DNA from: Vibrio sp. JC009
GTDB lineage: Bacteria > Pseudomonadota > Gammaproteobacteria > Enterobacterales > Vibrionaceae
Reading direction: 5' to 3'
NCBI RefSeq assembly: GCF_029016485.1
Contig: NZ_CP092107.1
Span: 1-64,000 of the forward strand
DNA length: 64,000 bases
Position 1 is the stretch's first letter. Each line of letters begins with the position of its first letter. The position numbers and the translations under genes are program-made. The notes under the pieces were generated by a model, which saw only the letters and a list, made by a program, of their open reading frames with translations, searched no databases and was not told where the DNA came from. Below are positions 48,545 through 57,195 of this stretch, in pieces.

Positions 48545-48663
48545 GTCATCCCGGAAATAGCGAAGCCATTATCCGGGATCTACTTTCAACCTGTTGTAGA
48601 GTTAGTAACAACCCTATGCTCTACAACACGCTTTGATATGATCCCCACTTTCGTGGGGATGAC
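48545..48663. repeat. GTCATCCC...GGGATGAC inverted-repeat element, copy 2
   Basis: A 119-bp element starting GTCATCCCGGAAATAGCG and ending TTTCGTGGGGATGAC. The arm palindrome CCCC-ACTTTCGT-GGGG and the interior TTGTAGAG...CTCTACAA stem parallel copy 1 at 1786. It fills most of the 320-bp gap between fructokinase and tkt; a seven-G run lies just before it (about 48510). Confidence 0.7.
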
Positions 48664-48680
48664 GTTAGTTCAGCTAAGAA

Positions 48681-50669
48681 TTAAAGTACTTCTTTCGCTT
48701 TTTCAACTACATTCTCAACAGTAAAGCCGAACATCTTGAACAGTTCGCCCGCCGGTGCAGACTCACCGAAGCTAGTCATACCAACGATACGGCCACCGAA
48801 GCCAACGTACTTATACCAGTAATCAGCGATACCAGCTTCAACAGCAACACGTGCGGTTACATCAGAAGGCAGTACAGATTCACGGTAAGCTTCGTCCTGT
48901 GCATCAAACACATCAGTAGCAGGCATTGAAACAACGCGTACTTTTTTGCCTTCAGCAGTCAGTACTGCTGCTGCTTCTACTGCAAGTTCAACTTCTGAAC
49001 CCGTTGCGATAAAGATAAGCTCAGGTTTGCCTTCACACTCTTTCAGTACGTAAGCACCTTTTGCGATGTTCGCCAGCTGCTCTGCATCACGCTCCTGTTG
49101 CGCCAGGTTCTGACGAGAGAAGATAAGTGAAGTAGGACCGTCTTTATGCTCGATTGCGTATTTCCATGCTACTGCAGACTCAACCTGGTCACATGGACGC
49201 CATGTGCTCATGTTTGGCGTAACACGCAGAGAAGCAATCTGCTCTACCGGCTGGTGAGTCGGGCCGTCTTCACCCAGACCGATTGAGTCGTGCGTGTAAA
49301 CCTGAATGTTCTGAACTTTCATCAGAGCAGCCATACGCATTGCGTTACGTGCGTATTCCATAAACATCAGGAAGGTTGCACCGTAAGGAACAAAACCACC
49401 GTGAAGCGCAATACCGTTCATGATAGCCGTCATACCGAACTCACGTACACCGTAGTGGATGTAGTTGCCAGAGAAATCTTCGCGGGTCAGAGACTTAGAG
49501 CCAGACCACATTGTCAGGTTAGAAGGCGCAAGGTCAGCAGAGCCACCCATAAATTCAGGAAGCATTTTACCGAAAGCTTCAAGCGCGTTCTGAGAAGCCT
49601 TACGTGATGCGATGTTAGCCGGATTTGCCTGAAGGTCAGCAATGATTGCTGAAGTCTTCTCTTCCCACTCTGCCGGAAGCTCACCGTTTACGCGGCGTTT
49701 AAATTCTGCTGCAAGCTCTGGGTATGCTGCTGCGTATGCTTCAAATTTAGCATTCCAGTCAGCTTCCTTCGCCGCGCCAGCTTCTTTCGCATCCCACTCA
49801 GAGTAGATATCAGCAGGGATTTCAAAAGGACCGTGTTCCCAGCCAAGGAATTCACGTGCTGCTGCAATTTCTTCATGACCCAGAGGCGCACCGTGACAGT
49901 CATGAGAGCCGGACTTATTTGGAGAACCAAAACCAATGATAGTCTTAGTACAGATAAGGGTTGGACGAGGGTCAGCTTTCGCAGCTTCGATAGCAGCGTT
50001 AATCGCTTGCGCATCGTGACCGTCAACAGCAGGAATTACATGCCAGCCGTAAGCTTCAAAACGCTTTGGTGTGTCGTCTGCAAACCAGCCTTCAACGTGA
50101 CCATCGATAGAAATACCGTTGTCATCCCAGAAAGCGATAAGCTTGCCAAGACCAAGTGTACCCGCTAGAGAACATGCTTCGTGAGAAACACCTTCCATCA
50201 GACAGCCGTCACCCATAAATGCGTAGGTGTAGTGGTCAACAATATCGTGGCCTTCTTTGTTGAACTGCTCAGCCATAGAGCGCTCAGCCATCGCCATACC
50301 CACTGCGTTACAGATACCCTGACCAAGAGGACCGGTAGTTGTCTCAATACCCGGTGCATAACCGTACTCAGGGTGGCCCGGAGTTTTAGAGTGCAGCTGA
50401 CGGAAGTTTTTCAGATCATCAATAGACAGCTCGTAACCAGTCAGGTGAAGCAGAGAGTAAATCAGCATAGAGCCGTGGCCGTTAGAAAGTACAAAACGGT
50501 CGCGGTCAGCCCACTCCGGATTCTGCGGGTTGTGATTCAGATGACCGCGCCAAAGCACTTCAGCGATATCTGCCATACCCATAGGCGCACCAGGGTGACC
50601 AGAGTTAGCTTGTTGAACACCGTCCATGCTCAGGGCACGGATTGCATTTGCTAGAGTTTTACGTTCCAT
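48681..50669 (-). CDS. tkt: Transketolase
   Basis: 662 residues (E. coli TktA 663). N-terminal [30 protein letters not shown], thiamine-diphosphate binding [13 protein letters not shown] ... DDNGISIDG, and [14 protein letters not shown] in the pyrimidine-binding domain. It transfers two-carbon units between sugar phosphates in the non-oxidative pentose phosphate pathway. It is the second gene of an operon with tal upstream; the 186-bp gap holds opposing tandem-repeat arrays. Other Vibrio genomes keep a tal-tkt pair together as well, from memory. Confidence 0.97.
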   Translation of the reverse strand: MERKTLANAIRALSMDGVQQANSGHPGAPMGMADIAEVLWRGHLNHNPQNPEWADRDRFVLSNGHGSMLIYSLLHLTGYELSIDDLKNFRQLHSKTPGHPEYGYAPGIETTTGPLGQGICNAVGMAMAERSMAEQFNKEGHDIVDHYTYAFMGDGCLMEGVSHEACSLAGTLGLGKLIAFWDDNGISIDGHVEGWFADDTPKRFEAYGWHVIPAVDGHDAQAINAAIEAAKADPRPTLICTKTIIGFGSPNKSGSHDCHGAPLGHEEIAAAREFLGWEHGPFEIPADIYSEWDAKEAGAAKEADWNAKFEAYAAAYPELAAEFKRRVNGELPAEWEEKTSAIIADLQANPANIASRKASQNALEAFGKMLPEFMGGSADLAPSNLTMWSGSKSLTREDFSGNYIHYGVREFGMTAIMNGIALHGGFVPYGATFLMFMEYARNAMRMAALMKVQNIQVYTHDSIGLGEDGPTHQPVEQIASLRVTPNMSTWRPCDQVESAVAWKYAIEHKDGPTSLIFSRQNLAQQERDAEQLANIAKGAYVLKECEGKPELIFIATGSEVELAVEAAAVLTAEGKKVRVVSMPATDVFDAQDEAYRESVLPSDVTARVAVEAGIADYWYKYVGFGGRIVGMTSFGESAPAGELFKMFGFTVENVVEKAKEVL

Positions 50670-50747
50670 AATGTTTTGGTTTCCGAAATTGGATTAATTT
50701 GAAAAAATTTTAGGTAGAAGGTGACAGGACGGACTTCGTCCTTAAGG

Positions 50748-50779
50748 CTATGGGGCTATGGGGCTATGGGGCTATGGGG
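50748..50779 (+). repeat. CTATGGGG tandem repeat between tal and tkt
   Basis: Four perfect 8-bp CTATGGGG units on the plus strand, in the spacer between tal and tkt. It is the reverse complement of the CCCCATAG array at 37053, and faces the opposite-strand array at 50811. Confidence 0.9.
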
Positions 50780-50810
50780 AAAGGTTGCAATATTTCGCAA
50801 CTACCTACAG

Positions 50811-50850
50811 CATAACCTCATAACCTCATAACCTCATAACCCCATAGCCT
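50811..50850 (-). repeat. CATAACCT tandem repeat between tal and tkt
   Basis: Three CATAACCT units, then CATAACCC and CATAGCCT, five 8-bp units in all. On the minus strand it reads (T/C)TATG(A/G)GG, a variant of the CTATGGGG unit, so the two arrays of this spacer are in inverse orientation and can pair in part. It ends six bases before the tal stop codon. Confidence 0.85.
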
Positions 50851-50855
50851 GTTAC

Positions 50856-51806
50856 TTATAACTTCGCTGCAATCATGTCTTCCAGCTTACCCTGGTCAAC
50901 CGCGAAGTTACGAATACCTTCCGCTACTTTCTCAACGGCCATTGCGTCCAGGTTGTGCTCCCACAGGAAGTCAGAATGAGTCATTGCCGCAGGGCGTTCT
51001 TTTACTTCTGTCGCTGCTGTTAGTTTAGTTTCCAGTGTGCCTTCTGCTTCTTCAAGCTCCTGAAGTAGTTGTGGAGCGATAGTCAGGCGGTCACAGCCAG
51101 CCAGTTCAGTGATTTCGCCGATGTTACGGAAACTTGCACCCATAACTACGGTGTTATAGCCGTGCTCTTTATAGTAGTTGTAGATCTTAGTTACTGACAG
51201 TACGCCTGGATCTTCAGCAGCTTCAAAGCTGCGGCCTTCTTTTGCTTTGTACCAGTCCATGATTCGGCCAACGAAAGGAGAAATCAGGAATACGCCGGCT
51301 TCAGCACATGCACGTGCCTGGGCAAAAGAGAACAGAAGTGTCAGGTTACAGTTGATGCCTTCTTTTTCAAGGATTTCACCTGCGCGGATACCTTCCCAGG
51401 TAGAAGCCAGTTTAATAAGGATACGGTCGTTAGAGATACCTGCATCGTTGTACATTTTCACAAGCTTACGTGCTTTTGCCACACTTGCTTCTGTGTTGTA
51501 AGAAAGACGTGCGTCCACTTCTGTTGAGATACGGCCAGGAATGGTTGTCAGGATCTCTTTACCAATATTTACTGCAAGCATGTCGCATGCGTCTTCAACT
51601 TGCTGTGCCTTGTCATCACTCTGAGCTTTTGCGTATTCGATAGCGTTATCGATCAGAGGAGCATAATCTTCAATCTGAGCAGCCTTAAGAATAAGAGAAG
51701 GGTTAGTTGTTGCATCTTCTGGCTGATACTTACGAATCGCCTCAATGTCACCTGTGTCAGCTACAACAGTGGTTACTTTACGAAGTTGCTCTAATTTGTT
51801 GCTCAT
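50856..51806 (-). CDS. tal: Transaldolase
   Basis: 316 residues from the ATG at 51806 ([20 protein letters not shown]), matching E. coli TalB (317). Motifs: [14 protein letters not shown] at 32-45, the Schiff-base lysine in [13 protein letters not shown], and [17 protein letters not shown]. It moves a dihydroxyacetone unit in the pentose phosphate pathway. It is the first gene of the tal-tkt operon and divergent from a SorC-family regulator across a 413-bp control region. Confidence 0.97.
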   Translation of the reverse strand: MSNKLEQLRKVTTVVADTGDIEAIRKYQPEDATTNPSLILKAAQIEDYAPLIDNAIEYAKAQSDDKAQQVEDACDMLAVNIGKEILTTIPGRISTEVDARLSYNTEASVAKARKLVKMYNDAGISNDRILIKLASTWEGIRAGEILEKEGINCNLTLLFSFAQARACAEAGVFLISPFVGRIMDWYKAKEGRSFEAAEDPGVLSVTKIYNYYKEHGYNTVVMGASFRNIGEITELAGCDRLTIAPQLLQELEEAEGTLETKLTAATEVKERPAAMTHSDFLWEHNLDAMAVEKVAEGIRNFAVDQGKLEDMIAAKL

Positions 51807-52219
51807 GTCGGGAGTCCTGTCAGTTAAGATAAATAAAGTGGACATTTGTCTGCGTATTAATCAATCGCTTAATCTTAGCCACTTAAAATTTTTCGTCCTG
51901 ACCAAATGCTCGTTGAGCATTTGCATCAGGGATGAATATTTGATGAGTCCAAATTAACGTATTCAGAGCAGATGTCAATCGAATAAGCCTAGAAAAAGTG
52001 ACATTGTTCAATCTTTATAGCAAATAGGCCCAGGCGAGTAGAATTAAAACGTTTGCGCGGTTTCTTGCTGCCCGTTTTTAGGTAATAATGAGATAAAATT
52101 CAGTGCGATCATATGTGTTCGTGGTGTGCAAATGTAACGGGTGCGAACCCTTGATGCAAATGTAATAATAGTGAGCGATTGAACAGTTAGGTTCAGAGTA
52201 AAAGCAGGTTAATGTATTT
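51807..52219. promoter_or_regulatory. Divergent control region between tal and the SorC-type gene
   Basis: 413 bp without a gene. TGCAAATGTAA occurs at 52127-52137 and again at 52155-52165 (28 bp apart), the second preceded by GA to give GATGCAAATG. A minus-strand TGATGCAAATG lies at 51918-51928 within a hairpin (CAAATGCTC-GTT-GAGCATTTG). A small palindrome GGGTGCGAACCC separates the two direct copies. These are plausible sites for the adjacent SorC-family regulator. Confidence 0.5.
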
Positions 52220-53200
52220 ATGAGCAATGCCAATCAGGAAATGTCCGGAGAAAACACGGATCTTTTGACAGAAATCTCTGTGGCCTACTATCAGGATGGA
52301 GCCACACAGGAAGAGATATCGAAGAAATTCGCGGTATCGCGGGCAAAAGTGGGCAGGATGCTAAAACAGGCCAGGGATGAAGGCATTGTCGAGATTACCG
52401 TAAAGTACCACCCGGTATTCAGTGCCAAAATTGAACAGCGTCTGATTGAAAGGTTTGGCGTAAAACGCGCATTGGTTGCGCTTGACCAGCCCAATGAAGA
52501 GCAGCAGAGAACTCAGGTTGCCGGACTGGTTTCCAATTATCTCTCCAGCACCTTAAGAGACGGCATGGTGGTGACAGTGGGGCAGGGTAGAAATGTCTCC
52601 GCTGTTGCGCATCATGTGGGGGTGATTTCTCCCCGTGACTGTAAATTTGTCTGTGGCATTGGCGGCATTCACCCACGAGGCGGTATGTTTAACGCTGACC
52701 ATATCTGCAGACAGCTGGCAAAGAAATATGGCGGAACATCTGAAACCCTGTATGCGCCGGCCTATGCAGAGAACAAGGCTCAGAAAGAGGCGTTTATGCA
52801 AAACGGTACGGTAAAGCAGACGCTGGATCTGGCCCGGAAAGCGGATATGGCTCTGATTGGTATCGGTGATATGAGTGAAAACAGTTATATGGTGGATCTG
52901 GGCTGGTTTACTGCAGATGAAGTGGTTCAGTCGCGCCTTCATCAGGGCGTGGTCGGAGACTTTGCCGGTTATGACTTTTTTGATGTAAGAGGTTCAACGG
53001 CCAATACTGTGATGAGTGACCGCGTAATCGGGCTAAGTATTGAGGAGTTCAGGCCAATCTCTGAGGTTGTTGCTATTGCGGCAGAAAACAGCAAGCCGCT
53101 GGCCCTTTTGGGCGCACTGCGAACCGGTGTGATTGATGTGATTGCCACTAGCGTAAGTAACGCACTGACAGTGCTTAACCTGGACGAACAGATGAACTAG
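52220..53200 (+). CDS. SorC/DeoR-type sugar-binding transcriptional regulator
   Basis: 326 residues. The N-terminal helix-turn-helix is GATQEEISKKFAVSRAKVGRMLKQARDEGIVEI (about 26-58). The rest is a SorC-type sugar-phosphate binding domain with VVTVGQGRNVSAVAHHV, CGIGGIHPRGGMFNADHICRQLAKKYGG and ADMALIGIGDMSENSYMV. It is divergent from tal-tkt, so a pentose-phosphate-type effector and local control are likely, by inference. The GTAA/TGCAAATG direct repeats lie within 100 bp upstream of its start. Confidence 0.85.
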   Translation: MSNANQEMSGENTDLLTEISVAYYQDGATQEEISKKFAVSRAKVGRMLKQARDEGIVEITVKYHPVFSAKIEQRLIERFGVKRALVALDQPNEEQQRTQVAGLVSNYLSSTLRDGMVVTVGQGRNVSAVAHHVGVISPRDCKFVCGIGGIHPRGGMFNADHICRQLAKKYGGTSETLYAPAYAENKAQKEAFMQNGTVKQTLDLARKADMALIGIGDMSENSYMVDLGWFTADEVVQSRLHQGVVGDFAGYDFFDVRGSTANTVMSDRVIGLSIEEFRPISEVVAIAAENSKPLALLGALRTGVIDVIATSVSNALTVLNLDEQMN

Positions 53201-53222
53201 GCGGGCCTCTGAGCGCAAACCT

Positions 53223-53396
53223 CTATGCGCTCAGATTATTTTGCTTCCAGATTGCGTGCTGAATCCAGACCGTCTCCAGCTCACTTAGCTCTTCTTCTGT
53301 CAGCAGTGCAATAGTTGATTTGTTTGATTTCTCGCTTTGAACATCGTTCAGCTTTGCATGAAAATCTTTCTTTAATTGAGAAAGTATTGCTTCCAT
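53223..53396 (-). CDS. Small hypothetical protein (57 aa)
   Basis: ATG at 53396 (MEAILSQLKKDFHAKLNDVQ...), with the frame open five codons further upstream. The 57 residues are helical and hydrophilic (EEELSELETVWIQHAIWKQNN), with no membrane segment. It converges on the SorC-type gene with a 22-bp gap. No family recognised. Confidence 0.5.
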   Translation of the reverse strand: MEAILSQLKKDFHAKLNDVQSEKSNKSTIALLTEEELSELETVWIQHAIWKQNNLSA

Positions 53397-53545
53397 TACT
53401 ACGGCACTCAATATGAAGTTTTAATCAGTATTTAGCTATAAGAATGCCAGTTACTTTTGATCCTTCAAATATTTAGCGTATTTGAGTGACACAGGTCGCA
53501 AAAATAGTGCTAAAGCTCTTCTTGTGTGAGCTAAATAATAAAGAC

Positions 53546-54295
53546 TTAACCTGAACATACCTCGCAATTTGGCAATTTCATCAGTTTCATTTCTCTCCAG
53601 GACATGGTTAATGCGTCTAAGATCAAAATTTTACCTTTAACCGGGGTTCCGTAACCGGTCAGGATCTTTATGGTTTCCATTGCCTGAGTTGCTCCGACAA
53701 TGCCAACGACGGGCGCCATAACACCGGCCTCTACGCAAGTTAATGAATTTTCACCAAATAGTGCGCTAAGGCAGGCATAGCAGGGGGCGTCATCTTCATA
53801 GGTATAAACGCTTATCTGGCCTTCCATCCGGATCGCCGCGCCCGAGATCAAAGGGATCTTACTTTCAAAACAGATCTTATTTAGCTGGTTTCTTGTATCC
53901 ACATTATCCGTTGCATCCACTACCGCAGAGTGTTGCTTAACTAAAGCGGCCATTTCTGAGTCATCAAGCCGCTTATCTATGGTTTTTATCTCTATATGCG
54001 GATTTAGCTCTCGTAATCTTTGAGCTGCAGAATCAACTTTTTTCATCCCTACCGTCGCATCGGTATGCAGGATCTGCCGTTGCAGGTTAGAAACTTCCAC
54101 CGTATCAAAATCCACCAGAGTTAACTGTCCGACTCCTGCTGAAGCGAGAAACTGACTGGAAGCACAGCCAAGACCACCGGCACCAATAATAAGAACAGAG
54201 CTCTGTTTTAATGCTTCCTGTCCGTCAAAGTCGAAGTCTTTTAGGATGATTTGGCGGTTGTAGCGCAGGATTTCTTTGTCTGAAAGTATGGTCAT
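53546..54295 (-). CDS. moeB: Molybdopterin-synthase adenylyltransferase (MoeB)
   Basis: 249 residues (E. coli MoeB 249). Nucleotide-binding VLIIGAGGLGCASSQFLASAGVGQLTLVDFD, substrate-binding SNLQRQILH, DATDNVDTRNQLN, and zinc cysteines in CYACLSALFG and the terminal NCEVC. It adenylates the C-terminus of MoaD for sulfur transfer in molybdopterin synthesis. It follows moeA at a 118-bp gap containing GGGTTAC/GGGCTATG repeats. ThiF is a close alternative, but pairing with moeA favours MoeB. Confidence 0.93.
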   Translation of the reverse strand: MTILSDKEILRYNRQIILKDFDFDGQEALKQSSVLIIGAGGLGCASSQFLASAGVGQLTLVDFDTVEVSNLQRQILHTDATVGMKKVDSAAQRLRELNPHIEIKTIDKRLDDSEMAALVKQHSAVVDATDNVDTRNQLNKICFESKIPLISGAAIRMEGQISVYTYEDDAPCYACLSALFGENSLTCVEAGVMAPVVGIVGATQAMETIKILTGYGTPVKGKILILDALTMSWREMKLMKLPNCEVCSG

Positions 54296-54318
54296 TATAT
54301 GGGTCCGGGGTAGGTTTT

Positions 54319-54374
54319 GGGTTACGGGTTACGGGTTACGGGTTATAGGGCTATGGGGTTATAGGGTTATGGGG
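54319..54374 (+). repeat. GGGTTAC / GGG(T/C)TAT(A/G) tandem repeats between moeA and moeB
   Basis: Three 7-bp GGGTTAC units are followed by 8-bp units GGGTTATA, GGGCTATG, GGGTTATA and GGGTTATG. The two unit lengths thus merge into one array that links the GGTTACA type (kbl-tdh) with the CTATGGGG type (tkt-tal). Confidence 0.85.
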
Positions 54375-54413
54375 TAGTGCCGGTGTTTGGTGTTACATCG
54401 GCACTAACAATGC

Positions 54414-55649
54414 TTAGTATAGCGTGTGGTTGAAAAGCTCTATCTGGACGGTTTCGCCTGGTTCTACTTTTCCTCTGTCTTGCTCCAGTACTACAAAACA
54501 GTTGGCCAGGCTCATTGAGCGGAAGGCGCCTGAGCTTTGGTTGCCAGTGGTTTCTACCACAAACTGGCCGTTTTCAATCCGGCAGATCCCGCGTTGGTAG
54601 TCGGTGCGTCCCGGTTTTTTCTTAAATGCAGATTTGGTGATTGCAGGGATAGATTGTGGGGCCTGCCACTGGGTTTCGCCTGCCAGTTTTGCCAGAAGTG
54701 GCTGAACCAGTACGTAATTTGTTATTGCTGCGGATACCGGGTTACCAGGCAGGCCGCAGAACCAGGCGTTTTCCAGTTTGCCGAAGGCAAAAGGTTTACC
54801 CGGTTTGATGGCGATTTTCCAGAAGCCGATTTCGCCCAGCTCTTCCAGAATATCTTTGGTGTAGTCTGCTTCACCGACACTGACGCCGCCGGATGTAATG
54901 ACAACATCTGCCGCTTCCTGCGCCTTCTGGAAGGTTTCTCTTAGCTGTTCCGGAACATCCGGGATAATGCCCAGGTCTATGCCTTCACAGCCAAATTTCT
55001 CTATCAGGATTTTAAGGCCGTAGCGGTTGCTGTCGTAGATCTGGCCCTCTTCCAGAGCCTCGCCCAGAGGTTTTAGCTCATCACCTGTGGAGAAAAACGC
55101 CACTTTTGGCTTGCTGTAGACAGTAACATGGCTGATGCCAAGAGAAGCGATCATTGGAATGTCTCTTGGAGTCAGACGGCTTCCCTTGTTCAGCACAATA
55201 TCGCCTTTTGCAATATCATCACCGACCGGGCGAATATTGGCGCCGGTCTTAACCTTGCTTTTGTTAAACAAAATGCCGTCATCTGTTGCTTCTGTATCTT
55301 CCTGCATAATAACAGCATCGCAACCTTCAGGGATTTTTGCCCCTGTCATAATGCGCACGCAGGTGCTTTGCGGCCATTCACCTTCAAATGGCTGACCGGC
55401 AAAAGATTTGCCTGCCAGTGGCATTACCGGGTTTTGCGCAAGATCAGCAGTGCGGACAGCATACCCGTCCATTGCCGAGTTATCGAAAGGCGGAACGAAA
55501 ATAGGAGAAAGAAGGTCTTCTGCTAACACATAACCCGTTGCCTGCTCCAGTGGAAGAGACAGAGTCGTCAGATTGGTTTGTACGCTGGAAAGCATCTTAT
55601 CCAGTGCGTCCTGTATTGGCATTAATCCTGGTTTGTCACAGCAGCCCAT
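54414..55649 (-). CDS. moeA: Molybdopterin molybdenumtransferase (MoeA)
   Basis: 411 residues (E. coli MoeA 411). Conserved motifs: FDNSAMDGYAV (about 60-70), VRIMTGAKIPEGCDAVIMQED, PKVAFFSTGDEL, and the MPT-binding VVITSGGVSVGEADYTKD and GLPGNPVSA. It inserts molybdate into adenylated molybdopterin. An ATG at codon 10 is an alternative start; the first is kept because the Cys-rich MGCCDKPGLMPIQDAL start is typical in Vibrio. It is transcribed toward moeB and divergent from folE. Confidence 0.95.
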   Translation of the reverse strand: MGCCDKPGLMPIQDALDKMLSSVQTNLTTLSLPLEQATGYVLAEDLLSPIFVPPFDNSAMDGYAVRTADLAQNPVMPLAGKSFAGQPFEGEWPQSTCVRIMTGAKIPEGCDAVIMQEDTEATDDGILFNKSKVKTGANIRPVGDDIAKGDIVLNKGSRLTPRDIPMIASLGISHVTVYSKPKVAFFSTGDELKPLGEALEEGQIYDSNRYGLKILIEKFGCEGIDLGIIPDVPEQLRETFQKAQEAADVVITSGGVSVGEADYTKDILEELGEIGFWKIAIKPGKPFAFGKLENAWFCGLPGNPVSAAITNYVLVQPLLAKLAGETQWQAPQSIPAITKSAFKKKPGRTDYQRGICRIENGQFVVETTGNQSSGAFRSMSLANCFVVLEQDRGKVEPGETVQIELFNHTLY

Positions 55650-55881
55650 AGTTTTTCCTTTGTTTTGCAGGTTGTTCGCAGTTAGGTCCGAGACAATAAC
55701 ATAAGATCACACCATCCTGTATGTTGCACAATTCACATAATTAAACGGTTGGCGATTTATCAGTCAATATTAATTGAAGATGTAATTTTCCGTGAATACT
55801 GTATCCTTGTGAGCCCTGAATCACACTTTTATTCTCAAGAAGCGTGTTATAGGGAAATAAATAGCAAGAGAGGTAAGATTA

Positions 55882-56535
55882 ATGTCGAATATCAGCGAAT
55901 CAGCAATGTTAGTGAAGCAGGCACTTGAGGCTCACGGTCTTGAGACTCCTATGCTGCCAAACGATATTGGGCGCGCAGAGAAAAAGGAGCGCATTGAACA
56001 CCATATGCGTGAAATCCTGAATCTGCTTGAGCTTGACCTTACCGACGATAGTCTTGAGGAGACGCCGGGACGTATCGCTAAAATGTACGTCGATGAAATC
56101 TTTTCCGGTCTGGACTACGCTAACTTCCCCAAGATCACTGTGATTGAAAACAAAATGAACGTCAGTGAGATGGTAAGGGTAAAGGACATTACGGTAACCA
56201 GTACCTGTGAGCACCACCTTGTGACTATTGATGGAAAGGCGGCGGTGGCTTACATTCCGCGAGGAAAGATTATCGGGTTGTCTAAAATTAACCGTATTGT
56301 ACGCTTTTTTGCTCAGCGTCCTCAGGTTCAGGAAAGAATGACACAGCAGATCCTGGTTGCGTTGCAGGCACTGCTTGAGTCAGATGATGTTGCCGTTACT
56401 ATCGATGCCACTCATTACTGCGTTAAATCCAGAGGCGTCATGGATGCAACCAGCGAAACCACAACGACTGCTCTTGGGGGGATATTTAAGTCCAATCCCG
56501 CTACCCGTCATGAGTTTTTGCACGGCTTAAGGTAA
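55882..56535 (+). CDS. folE: GTP cyclohydrolase I
   Basis: 217 residues (E. coli FolE 222). The catalytic zinc motif is [20 protein letters not shown], followed by [29 protein letters not shown] and [12 protein letters not shown], the third zinc ligand region. It makes dihydroneopterin triphosphate from GTP, the first step of folate synthesis. AGAGAGG precedes the ATG. Its stop codon forms the beginning of a TAATACCAAT repeat that an IS630-type element has split. Confidence 0.96.
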   Translation: MSNISESAMLVKQALEAHGLETPMLPNDIGRAEKKERIEHHMREILNLLELDLTDDSLEETPGRIAKMYVDEIFSGLDYANFPKITVIENKMNVSEMVRVKDITVTSTCEHHLVTIDGKAAVAYIPRGKIIGLSKINRIVRFFAQRPQVQERMTQQILVALQALLESDDVAVTIDATHYCVKSRGVMDATSETTTTALGGIFKSNPATRHEFLHGLR

Positions 56536-56594
56536 TACCAATCACTGAACAGCTAATTACTAGTACCTAAACACAGAAGTTATGATCGATTGAA

Positions 56595-56637
56595 TTTAGT
56601 ACACCAAGGTGGTGTCTCACCTCTTTGGTGCACTAAA
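56595..56637 (-). terminator. Hairpin after the passenger regulator gene
   Basis: TTTAGT..ACACCAA and TTGGTG..CACTAAA form a long stem with a short loop, just beyond the regulator stop (56647) and near the left end of the element. It may terminate the regulator and also shield the element from outside transcription. Confidence 0.6.
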
Positions 56638-56646
56638 GCTGCATAA

Positions 56647-57144
56647 TTAAATAACCGGTATCTGGGAGTCAGGCAAAGTCACCCGAATACTTCGCGGTTT
56701 ACGCGGCTGTTTTTCAATAAGCCCTTTTTTCTCCAGGTTTTTAATCATCTGATTAACAGTGGGAGCGGTTACTTTAAAGTAGTGCTCCATTTCGGCATAA
56801 GCCGGAGGAAAGCCACGAATCTTGGTGTATTGATGAATAAAAGCCAGATATTGACCTTGTTTCTCCGTGTACGGAATATCCGGCGGCTCCGGTAGCGATA
56901 ATAATAGTTCAGCCGGAACATTAACAAAAAGACTTCGGGCAACACCGGGGGACTTAATTATCCACTTTTTCTTTTCCAGATTTTTTATCATTTGATTCAC
57001 TGTAGGAGCTGTGACTTTGAAGTAAGCCTGGATATCAGCGAAGGCTGGCGGGATCCCTCTCAATCGTGTGTACTCGAGAATATAAGTCAGATATTTTCGT
57101 TCTTTTTCCGTAAATGAGTAATTTTCAGGGTCAGGGATCGACAC
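56647..57144 (-). CDS. Tandem LexA-type winged-helix protein, passenger of the IS
   Basis: 165 residues from a GTG at 57144 (AAAAGG six bases upstream); the frame is open to a TTG at 57180 without a ribosome site. Two winged-helix domains are in tandem: residues about 11-74 and 92-156. Both look like the LexA N-terminal DNA-binding domain (TEKxxxYLxxIxxYTxxRGxPPAxAxxxxYF, then NLEKK.xI). The stretch YFKVTAPTVNQMIKNLEKK is identical in both (41-59, 122-140), yet 11 of its 19 codons differ synonymously, so the duplication is old and under selection. There is no peptidase domain. It is divergent from the transposase with about 50 bp between, so it may repress it. Confidence 0.8.
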   Translation of the reverse strand: MSIPDPENYSFTEKERKYLTYILEYTRLRGIPPAFADIQAYFKVTAPTVNQMIKNLEKKKWIIKSPGVARSLFVNVPAELLLSLPEPPDIPYTEKQGQYLAFIHQYTKIRGFPPAYAEMEHYFKVTAPTVNQMIKNLEKKGLIEKQPRKPRSIRVTLPDSQIPVI

Positions 57145-57195
57145 AGCAAGCCTTTTGTGATCAAGTATGGTGGTTATCAATACCGAGATTGTGCC

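Noticed and set aside
57157..57195. Longer transposase start at GTG 57157
   Set aside because: It would overlap the regulator's start region and lacks a better ribosome site; MNVKY at 57196 matches the usual family start.
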